From an uncultured Muribaculaceae bacterium (GTDB lineage Bacteria; Bacteroidota; Bacteroidia; Bacteroidales; Muribaculaceae), in NCBI GenBank assembly GCA_910578035.1, contig CAJTOB010000017.1:1-46102 (forward strand): DNA of 46,102 bases. Direction: 5' to 3'. Below are positions 24,636-31,130 of this stretch, piece by piece. Each line of letters begins with the position of its first letter. Position 1 is the stretch's first letter. The notes beneath the pieces are model-generated. The model made no database searches and was not told the DNA's origin. It saw only the letters and a program-made list of their open reading frames with translations. The position numbers and the translations under genes were made by a program.

Positions 24636-25142
24636 TCAGCGTCGTATGTCGAACAGATTCTGGGCCTCAAGCAGGCTTTCGTGTTCGGGGTGGAGCATGA
24701 AAAGGAGTTCTCTGGCAAGAATCTGAGCCGGGATGCCTTTGCTTGTTTCTGCGGGGCTTATTGTGCGGCTGCAGCTGAGTGTTGCCCCCAGGCAGACTGT
24801 CCATGACGGTGTGTGGCCGTTAGCGGAAAGTTCGGAAATGATATGCTCGGTTTCACAGGAGGCAGGATACAGGCGTGCGCCCATTTTCTGGGCTAATGCG
24901 CTTGTGGCTTTGCCTCCGTCGCTACAACATAAAGCCACATTGATTCCGGCGCTTCTCATCGCCGTGAGGTAAGGGACAGCATCTTCTGCAGTGCCGGCAG
25001 TGAGAACTATCCACATGGGAGGAAATAGAAGATGAAGGCCCGGCGCGAGGACGCCGGCCCGGCGTGTCGGACTTTTCGTCGCCGGTCTCGACAGACCGCG
25101 GCGATGCTCTTCCATTTTATTTTCGAGGTAGTTGTCGGCCAT
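24636..25142 (-). CDS. Conserved Bacteroidales protein of unknown function with Rossmann-like core
   Basis: I do not recognise a characterised family. The 168-residue product begins MADNYLENKMEEHRRG, a basic/acidic start that I associate with Bacteroidales proteins of unknown role. After a Pro-rich segment comes a nucleotide-fold-like stretch (MWIVLTAGTAEDAVPYLTAM, then INVALCCSDGGKA) and a C-terminal helical part (ILARELLFMLHPEHESLLEA). There is no catalytic motif. The start at 25142 is set by a TACCTTTG -7 box at 25154-25161, which excludes the longer frame. Confidence 0.6.
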   Translation of the reverse strand: MADNYLENKMEEHRRGLSRPATKSPTRRAGVLAPGLHLLFPPMWIVLTAGTAEDAVPYLTAMRSAGINVALCCSDGGKATSALAQKMGARLYPASCETEHIISELSANGHTPSWTVCLGATLSCSRTISPAETSKGIPAQILARELLFMLHPEHESLLEAQNLFDIRR

Positions 25143-25153
25143 ATTTTTTGAGG

Positions 25154-25161
25154 CAAAGGTA
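25154..25161 (-). promoter_or_regulatory. -7 box of the 25142 gene
   Basis: The minus strand reads TACCTTTG, 11 bases before the ATG at 25142, giving a very short leader. The rest of the 183-base divergent region to 25325 is AT-rich, and I could not place a convincing promoter for the plus-strand gene in it. Confidence 0.5.
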
Positions 25162-25325
25162 CGTATAATCGTCGATACAGGCCTTATGGAAAGGGTATGA
25201 TTTTTTTTGAAAAAAATTATCATAATTATAAGAACCTTTTTTTCTGTAACCGTGTTGTAATATCAAATCGGATAAATCAACTATCTGAGAGACAAAAGAG
25301 ATAAGAACACTATTATTAATATGTC

Positions 25326-26381
25326 ATGAAAAGAATCGCATTCATCCTCGCTGTTGCTCTCGGGAGTGCAGCAGCTTTCGCCCAGGTAAACAAGGGCGAA
25401 CTCAAGCAGCTTCAGAATTTCTTGTCACAGCCGGCCGAACATGCCGCTACCAATGCCGAAGCTCTCAAGATTACAAACATCAAAGATCCTTCTACCTGGG
25501 AAGGTGTGACTGTCGTTGGCAAGAACGTTACAGCCATCGACTGGAAAGACAAGCACCTCTCCGGTGTTCTCGACCTCAGCGGCTTCTCCGCTCTTACCAA
25601 GGTTGACGTGTCGCGCAACAAACTGCAGGGTATAACCGCAAAAGGCGATGCTGCCCTTACAGAAGTAAATGCCTCGCGCAACCGTATTTCGGAAGCCAAT
25701 TTCGACGGCTGTACTGCTCTCACCAAACTGACGGTGAACAATAACCGTATCGCCGAATTTTCTCTGAACGATGTTCCCGCTCTCAAAAACCTCAACATTG
25801 CTTCAAATCTTCTGGCGGCTCTCGACCTCCAGGGTTCGCCTACTCTCGAAACAGTCAATTGCCAGAGCAATCATCTCGAAAGCCTTGTGATTTCAGACTG
25901 CACCGCTCTCAAGAATCTCTACTGCGGATATAATAAGCTGACCGGCCTTACCCTTTCGGGCGTTACGAGCCTTCAGAACCTCAATGTGGACGATAATCAG
26001 ATTTCGAACATGATTGTTTCAGGGCTTCCCGCTCTCTCGACATTCATTTGCTCCGACAACAATATGAAGCAGCTCGGACTTCGTGAATGCAACGCTCTCC
26101 TCGACATCGTATGCTCTTACAATGACCTCACAACCTTCGATGTGTCGAATTGCCCCAACATCATTTTCGTAGATTGTTCGTACAACGACCTTACCCAGCT
26201 CACCCTCAGCAACCAGACATTCCTGCAGCGCCTTCTTTGCAACAACAACGAACTTACAATGCTCGATGTTTCATTTGACCAGGCTCTTACCTATATCAAC
26301 TGTCGCTATAACATGATTACCGACATGAGAACCATAGCCTGCCCCAACCTGAAAATGATAGCCTGCCAGTGGAATTACTAA
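25326..26381 (+). CDS. Secreted leucine-rich-repeat protein with twelve 21-residue repeats
   Basis: A 351-residue exported protein. The signal peptide (MKRIAFILAVALGSAAAFA) is followed by an N-terminal capping region with W59 and W73. From residue 90 there are twelve consecutive repeats of exactly 21 residues, then a ten-residue half repeat to the end. The consensus is L-x-x-(L/V)-(N/D)-C-x-x-N-x-L-x-x-L-x-(L/V)-S-x-C-x-x, for example LETVNCQSNHLESLVISDC and LLDIVCSYNDLTTFDVSNC. Cysteines stack at position 6 in many repeats. The length matches internalin-type repeats. There is no C-terminal sorting domain or lipobox, so it is probably periplasmic or released. The ligand is unknown. Confidence 0.88.
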   Translation: MKRIAFILAVALGSAAAFAQVNKGELKQLQNFLSQPAEHAATNAEALKITNIKDPSTWEGVTVVGKNVTAIDWKDKHLSGVLDLSGFSALTKVDVSRNKLQGITAKGDAALTEVNASRNRISEANFDGCTALTKLTVNNNRIAEFSLNDVPALKNLNIASNLLAALDLQGSPTLETVNCQSNHLESLVISDCTALKNLYCGYNKLTGLTLSGVTSLQNLNVDDNQISNMIVSGLPALSTFICSDNNMKQLGLRECNALLDIVCSYNDLTTFDVSNCPNIIFVDCSYNDLTQLTLSNQTFLQRLLCNNNELTMLDVSFDQALTYINCRYNMITDMRTIACPNLKMIACQWNY

Positions 26382-26412
26382 TATCGGCAATGCGATAGAC
26401 AAATACCCCCCG

Positions 26413-26453
26413 AGCCGGGCGGAAGGTCAATAAAGCCTTTCGCCCGGCTTTTA
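26413..26453 (+). terminator. Rho-independent terminator of the leucine-rich-repeat gene
   Basis: A long GC-rich stem, AGCCGGGCG-GAAGG (26413-26426) pairing with CCTTT-CGCCCGGCT (26436-26449), followed by TTTTAT. It lies 31 bases after the stop. Confidence 0.88.
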
Positions 26454-26474
26454 TGATAGAGTGAAACCGGTCTG

Positions 26475-26506
26475 TTTGAAAAAGCGGACCAGTTTCATTA
26501 TCTTTG
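26475..26506 (+). promoter_or_regulatory. Promoter of the B3/4-domain gene
   Basis: The -7 box TATCTTTG is at 26499-26506, eight bases before the ATG at 26515, with a TTTG at 26475-26478 about 20 bases upstream as the -33 element. The leader would be only about four bases. Confidence 0.55.
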
Positions 26507-26514
26507 CAGATGTT

Positions 26515-27183
26515 ATGGAAATTTCATTTGAACCCGCTATAAAAGACGCGGCACCGTCGCTGACTGTGCTGTGCATTGAAGCCGATATTGAGAACGGACC
26601 GACGTCCGATACCCTCTGGAACGAAATCTGTCGCTGTGCATCTGATATTGCAGCCTCGACGCCAATGGAAGCAGTCCGTCATCGCCCAGCGATAGACGCC
26701 ACCCGCGCTGTCTATAAGGCTCTTGGAAAAGATCCCAACCGCTATCGCCCAAGTGCGGAGGCTCTTTGTCGCCGAGCCGTAAAAGGGCTCGAATTATACC
26801 GCACTCTCACGGTCATAGACCTCATCAATCTTCTTTCGATGGCTTCAGGACACTCTATTGGCGGCTTTGATGCCGATAAAATAGAGGGAGGCCGGCTGAC
26901 ACTCGGTGTTGGCCGGGCCGAAGAGCCCTACGAGGCCATAGGCCGCGGCATGCTCAATATCGAGGGCTTGCCCGTATATCGCGATACTGTCGGTGGTGTG
27001 GGAACTCCGACGTCTGATAACGACCGGACAAAACTGTCGGCCGACAGCCGCCGTCTGTTGATGACTGTCAATATGTATGGCAGTTCGGAAATGCCTGTAG
27101 AAGAGGTAGAAGCGATGTCGTGCCGTCTGCTTGAGGATTATGCAGGGTCAAAAAATATAAAAGTAACTTACTGGAACCCATGA
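26515..27183 (+). CDS. B3/4 domain protein (PheRS beta-like editing domain)
   Basis: A 222-residue cytoplasmic protein matching the free-standing B3/4 tRNA-binding/editing domain of phenylalanyl-tRNA synthetase beta chains: RYRPSAEALCRRAVKGLELY, then TVIDLINLLSMASGHSIGGFD, and a C-terminal core with GVGTPTSDNDRT. Free-standing members are thought to clear mischarged tRNA or sense amino acids; this member's substrate is unknown. The longer frame from 26461 crosses the promoter, so 26515 is used. Its TGA overlaps the ATG of the YciO-type gene (ATGA at 27180-27183), which indicates translational coupling. Confidence 0.8.
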   Translation: MEISFEPAIKDAAPSLTVLCIEADIENGPTSDTLWNEICRCASDIAASTPMEAVRHRPAIDATRAVYKALGKDPNRYRPSAEALCRRAVKGLELYRTLTVIDLINLLSMASGHSIGGFDADKIEGGRLTLGVGRAEEPYEAIGRGMLNIEGLPVYRDTVGGVGTPTSDNDRTKLSADSRRLLMTVNMYGSSEMPVEEVEAMSCRLLEDYAGSKNIKVTYWNP

Positions 27184-27806
27184 AAATACTGACAATATAC
27201 CCTAATTCGGTCAATCAGCGGCATATCGATGACGCTGTCGAAGCTTTGCGCCGGGGCGAGATAATTGTCTATCCGACTGATACTTTCTATGCCCTCGGAG
27301 CCGATGCGCTCAATAATCGGGCTGTCGAGCGTCTGTGCCGTCTTAAAGGGATAAATCCTGATAAAAATTTACTTTCGGTTGTCTGCTCCGGGCTGTCGCA
27401 GGCTGCGGAATATGCGCGGATAGACAATCGTGCCTTCCGGCTGATGAAAGAGAATTTGCCCGGTGCATTCACATTTATTCTTCCGGCATCGAGCTCCCTT
27501 CCCAAAGTTTTCAAGAGCCGAAAGACGGTTGGAGTCCGTGTGCCTGACAATGCAATCGCACGCGCCCTTGCCGAAAGCCTTGGTAATCCGGTGATGAGCG
27601 CATCTGTGCCGCTTGGCGACAGCGACGACGCACTCGCCGAGGCGTCCGACCCCCGGGCGCTCGGTCTCCGCTATTCGGGTACACCGGAAGTGACGCTGGT
27701 GATAGATGGTGGCGACGGCGGCACCGAAGGCAGCACCATTATAGACTGCCTCGACAGCTCCGCCCCCGAAATCATCCGCCAGGGCGCCGCTTCAATCGAA
27801 TTATGA
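27180..27806 (+). CDS. YciO-type threonylcarbamoyl-AMP synthase family protein
   Basis: A 208-residue Sua5/YciO/YrdC fold protein. IVYPTDTFYALGADA, VERLCRLKG, AFRLMKENLPGAFTFILPAS and TVGVRVPDNAIARALAESLG match E. coli YciO in order and spacing. The YrdC/Sua5 paralogue makes the threonylcarbamoyl-adenylate for the t6A37 tRNA modification; YciO proteins keep the fold but have divergent active-site basic residues, and their role is less certain. The start overlaps the B3/4-domain stop, suggesting a joint role in tRNA quality or modification. A very strong terminator follows. Confidence 0.85.
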   Translation: MKILTIYPNSVNQRHIDDAVEALRRGEIIVYPTDTFYALGADALNNRAVERLCRLKGINPDKNLLSVVCSGLSQAAEYARIDNRAFRLMKENLPGAFTFILPASSSLPKVFKSRKTVGVRVPDNAIARALAESLGNPVMSASVPLGDSDDALAEASDPRALGLRYSGTPEVTLVIDGGDGGTEGSTIIDCLDSSAPEIIRQGAASIEL

Positions 27807-27833
27807 CAGACTGAAGCGTATAGAATAGACAAA

Positions 27834-27870
27834 CAGCGGCGTAGCTTGGTGATTTCAAGCTACGCCGCTG
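27834..27870. terminator. Strong bidirectional terminator
   Basis: A perfect 15-bp stem, CAGCGGCGTAGCTTG (27834-27848) and its complement (27856-27870), with a seven-base loop. Outer ATAGACA/TGTCTAT pairing extends it past a bulge. It separates the convergent YciO-type and alcohol dehydrogenase genes. Confidence 0.85.
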
Positions 27871-27885
27871 TCTATAATGTATGGA

Positions 27886-29088
27886 TTATTCGGCGGGTTT
27901 GGATTGCGATGGGTCGAGCATGAGTTCGTAGATTTGGCGGGTGTCGGCCGGGGTGAGTTTGTAGTAGTTGCCGAGGGTCTCGCCTTTATTTTCGTGGAGT
28001 TTGCGCACGAGGGTGTCTATATCGGGATTTTCGATACCGAGCGCCTTGAATGTAGCCGGCATGCGGAGCATTGCTGTGAAGTAGGCTTTGAGTGAAGCCA
28101 CGGTCTCGATGGCCGCCGAACGGTCATCGGTAGATTCGATGCCGAAAATACGTCGCCCGAGTTGTGCTACTTTCGACGGCTTGTGGTGGGCCATGTAGGA
28201 CATCCACGCAGGCATGACAACGGCAAGACCTGCACCATGTGCCACTTCGGGATATAGCGCGCTGATTTCATGCTCCATTGCGTGCGAGCTCCAGTCTTCT
28301 TGTCGGCCGCAGCCAACGAGCCCGTTGTGAGCGAGCGTTCCGGCCCATTCGATGTTTGCGCGGGCCTGATAGTCGGAAGGGTCGGCAAGAGCTTTCGGCG
28401 CTTCTGTCATCAGGGCCATAAGCAGGCCTTCGGCGAGACGATCTGTTACTTCGACGCGAGAGGTGTTGGAGAAATATCGTTCGAGGATATGTGCCATCAT
28501 GTCGACCACGCCTATGGCTGTCTGTTTCGCCGATAGGCTGACTGTCATTTCGGGGTTCATGATGGCGAAGCGCGGTTTCAGAATGCTGTCGGTGCGAATG
28601 CTGATTTTGCGTTTGTCGGCCGAACGGGTAATCACGCTGTTGCCAGAACCCTCACTGCCAGCCCCGGGTATTGTCAGAATCACTCCGACAGGCAGCGCCT
28701 CTTCTACGCGCGCTTTGCCTTCAAAGAAATCCCAGAAGTCGCCTTTGTACGGCACTCCGGCAGCTATGGCTTTGGCTGTGTCGATTACAGAGCCGCCGCC
28801 TACGGCAAGAAGGCCGTCGACCTTTTTGGCCCTGGCGAGTTTAATGCCTTCGTAGACGAGAGTGTCGGTTGGGTTTGGCTCTACGCCTCCAAGTTCTACA
28901 TGCTCTATTCCCAGAGTGTTGAGCGAATTTGTAATGCGGTCGATTAGTCCGTTTGTTTTGGCATATTTGCGGCCGTAGACAATCAGGAGCTTACTTGCGC
29001 CGGTGAGGAAGGTGAGCATGCCGACCTTTTCCTCGGCGCCTCGGCCGAATTCGAAAAGTGTGGGGGAGTAGTATGAGAAGTTTTCCAT
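27886..29088 (-). CDS. Iron-containing alcohol dehydrogenase (YqhD/BDH-like)
   Basis: A 400-residue NAD(P)H-dependent group III alcohol dehydrogenase. The N-terminal nucleotide-binding part shows FEFGRGAEEKVG, LLIVYGRKYAK and LLAVGGGSVIDTAKAIAAG. The metal site has Asp and His in GVVDMMAHILERYF, and two His in HAMEHEISALYPEVAHGAG. It reduces aldehydes to alcohols; specificity is not readable. The start MENFSYYSP at 29088 is chosen over the six-residue extension. It stands alone between terminators on one side and a BNR_4 gene start region on the other. Confidence 0.92.
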   Translation of the reverse strand: MENFSYYSPTLFEFGRGAEEKVGMLTFLTGASKLLIVYGRKYAKTNGLIDRITNSLNTLGIEHVELGGVEPNPTDTLVYEGIKLARAKKVDGLLAVGGGSVIDTAKAIAAGVPYKGDFWDFFEGKARVEEALPVGVILTIPGAGSEGSGNSVITRSADKRKISIRTDSILKPRFAIMNPEMTVSLSAKQTAIGVVDMMAHILERYFSNTSRVEVTDRLAEGLLMALMTEAPKALADPSDYQARANIEWAGTLAHNGLVGCGRQEDWSSHAMEHEISALYPEVAHGAGLAVVMPAWMSYMAHHKPSKVAQLGRRIFGIESTDDRSAAIETVASLKAYFTAMLRMPATFKALGIENPDIDTLVRKLHENKGETLGNYYKLTPADTRQIYELMLDPSQSKPAE

Positions 29089-29156
29089 AATGCGATGGTT
29101 AAACAAAGGAGAGGATTAGAGAGTGTTGCATTTACATCAAAACTAATTTGGGGGCC

Positions 29157-30476
29157 TTATTGTTCAGTTTTTCGCACTTCAAGAATGTTCACTGTCTGAG
29201 GCGATGCGTCGGTGGTGCGCTCGCCGTCGCCCTGAGAGGTCGCCTGCACGTAAATGTCGAGTTCTTTGTGCTTTGCCCAGCGTGTCGGGTCTATGCTGGG
29301 CTCCCAGGCATCGACAGAAAAATCAGTGAGGTCTGTCACCGTCCAGTCTGTTTCGGCATCTGGTCTATAGGCGAGGCTCACATGGCTGCCGCGCTCGGCG
29401 TCGCGGAATACGAAATAGATTTCGTCGCCATCGGCCAGAACCTGCGGGCGGGCAATCGGAATCATCTTCGTTCCTCCTCCTGATAAGGAGAAGGGTGTAT
29501 TCCGAGAGCCGACAACACTCATATTCCAGCGCTCACCATCGTGGCTTACGAGGCGATAACGAGGCACGGAGTCGTTCTGATCGCGCCAATAGGTAGCAAT
29601 TAGAGGGCGGCCCTTGCTGTCGGCAGTCATCGAGGTCTGGTTGATGAGTTCGGAGTTTTGCGGCACCGCCCAGGCTATTTCTGCTTCAGATGCTTTTATG
29701 GGCAATGTATAGGGCGTACCGTCGCTTCGCTCCCACGAGACGCCGCCGTCTCGCGAGCGGGCATAGCATAGGTCGTGGTTGGTTTCGACAAGCCACGACT
29801 CTCGCCACACCCACGACAGATGAATAGTGCCGTGGTCGTCGGCGGTCATCTGCCAGTAAGCATTTCTGTCGCCTTCGCCATCGAGGAGAATTGTGTGGAC
29901 ACGACTCCACGTCTTTGTCTCCGGGCTATAGCGGTTAAGAACCATATTGCCGCCGCCTGAGAATCCGGACCGATAGGCAAACATCAGGGTTCCGTCCGGA
30001 AGAAGATGAAATTCAGGATAAGTGACATCGGCTTCGTTTTCGCCAGTCATGGGCATAAGGGGGCCGAGAGTCAGCGAGGCCGGCCTGATACTGCGCGCGT
30101 AGTGCAGAGAGTCGCCGTGGTGGTCGAAGGCGGCGTGTATATATCCGTCGCCGTCTATGCCGATGGATATGACGTTGTGAGCGTCTGCAACTTTCCCTTT
30201 ATACTGCGAGCGCTCGATTGTCCAGTTGTCGCTGTCGTGTTGTCTTGAGGCCAAAGTGACGTATCCTTCGGGGTCATAATATGCCGCATATTGGGTATCG
30301 CCATGACTTACAACTGAATTCGTGCGGAAAACGGCTGTGTTGACAGATGTGGCGCTATATCCGGGGGCGATGGCGGACAGATGCGTATTGAATGTGCCTG
30401 AGTTTTCATGTGCCGAATGGCAAGAGGTCAGAGCAAGCGCAATCACCGAGGCTGCAAATATGGTATAGGTTTTCAT
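29157..30476 (-). CDS. BNR_4-type beta-propeller lipoprotein, possible polysaccharide lyase or glycosidase
   Basis: A 439-residue lipoprotein, lipidated at Cys19 (LTSC). The body is a seven-bladed propeller of the BNR_4 type: DAHNVISIGIDGDGYIHAAF with DHHGDSLHYARS, YPEFHLLPDGTLMFAYRSG, IHLSWVWRESWL, IATYWRDQNDS and YFVFRDAERGSHV. The paired histidines, tyrosine and arginine resemble the active-site layout of ulvan and related lyases (PL24/PL25), but membership is not proven. There is no SusC/SusD pair or sugar-utilisation locus nearby, so the substrate is open. Confidence 0.78.
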   Translation of the reverse strand: MKTYTIFAASVIALALTSCHSAHENSGTFNTHLSAIAPGYSATSVNTAVFRTNSVVSHGDTQYAAYYDPEGYVTLASRQHDSDNWTIERSQYKGKVADAHNVISIGIDGDGYIHAAFDHHGDSLHYARSIRPASLTLGPLMPMTGENEADVTYPEFHLLPDGTLMFAYRSGFSGGGNMVLNRYSPETKTWSRVHTILLDGEGDRNAYWQMTADDHGTIHLSWVWRESWLVETNHDLCYARSRDGGVSWERSDGTPYTLPIKASEAEIAWAVPQNSELINQTSMTADSKGRPLIATYWRDQNDSVPRYRLVSHDGERWNMSVVGSRNTPFSLSGGGTKMIPIARPQVLADGDEIYFVFRDAERGSHVSLAYRPDAETDWTVTDLTDFSVDAWEPSIDPTRWAKHKELDIYVQATSQGDGERTTDASPQTVNILEVRKTEQ

Positions 30477-30520
30477 GTGATGGTCGGTTTTTGCAAATTT
30501 AGCAAAAAAAAGCTGACAAA

Positions 30521-30551
30521 AAATAAAGCCGACCCGGAAAGGTCGGCTTTA
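30521..30551 (-). terminator. Terminator of rpmE
   Basis: An 11-bp stem, TAAAGCCGACC (30524-30534) and its complement (30541-30551), with a CGGAAA loop. On the minus strand it is followed by TTTTTTG. It lies about 60 bases after the rpmE stop. Confidence 0.85.
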
Positions 30552-30614
30552 TGCTTCGTTGTCTGAGCGCCCCGACAGCCTTGCGCATTGGCGATAAGGG
30601 GCTTGAGACAATAT

Positions 30615-30869
30615 TTATTTTTTGTTGCGAACGCTGTAGCGGCTCATGAACTTGTCTACGCGGCCTGCTGTGTCGACGAGCTTCTGCTTGCCGGTGAAGA
30701 AGGGGTGCGAAGAGCTGGTGATTTCAAGTTTTACCAGGGGATAGGTCACGCCGTCGATTTCGATTGTCTCGCGGGTGGCTACAGTCGAGCGAGTGATGAA
30801 GATTTCTTCGTTCGACATGTCTTTGAACACCACTTCGCGGTAGTTCGCGGGATGAATGTCTTTTTTCAT
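30615..30869 (-). CDS. rpmE2: 50S ribosomal protein L31 type B
   Basis: An 84-residue ribosomal protein. MKKDIHPANYREVVFKDMSN, ITRSTVATRETI and ITSSSHPFFTGKQKLVDTAG with GRVDKF are classic L31. The CxxC zinc ligands of type A are absent, so this is the zinc-independent type B form. It has its own promoter (TAAATTTG at 30946-30953) and a ~70-base leader containing a small hairpin, and its own terminator. Confidence 0.97.
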   Translation of the reverse strand: MKKDIHPANYREVVFKDMSNEEIFITRSTVATRETIEIDGVTYPLVKLEITSSSHPFFTGKQKLVDTAGRVDKFMSRYSVRNKK

Positions 30870-30912
30870 TGCTATTCTCTCTTTAATACGTATTAATCAG
30901 TCTTTTAGAAAC

Positions 30913-30953
30913 GGCGATGGTAGGTCGCCAATTCGTAATGGCCTGCAAATTTA
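30913..30953 (-). promoter_or_regulatory. -7 box and leader hairpin of rpmE2
   Basis: The minus strand has TAAATTTG at 30946-30953. Downstream, a 5-bp stem, GGCGA (minus 30929-30925) with TCGCC (minus 30917-30913), around seven bases lies early in the leader. A leader this long is unusual among the short leaders in this window and could be an L31 autoregulatory site; the structure is too small to be sure. Confidence 0.35.
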
Positions 30954-31101
30954 CGAAAAATATTTTATCTGCCAAAATATTGTAAGGCCAAGTTGCTGAT
31001 TTCATTTTGCAAGATGGTTTTATTTCAACTATTTGCGGTAGATATACTATATGTTGAACGCATTTTAACATGAGGAGTGTCTGTATGACGTATTTTTTGT
31101 T

Positions 31102-31109
31102 TACCTTTG
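31102..31109 (+). promoter_or_regulatory. -7 box of the LptD-like gene
   Basis: TACCTTTG matches TAnnTTTG. The longest open frame would begin with a TTG inside this box (31107), so the true start must be downstream. The next plausible start is TTG at 31131, 21 bases later, the same spacing seen at guaA and the cupin gene. Confidence 0.55.
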
Positions 31110-31130
31110 TGGCTCCAAACGAATCTGCCG

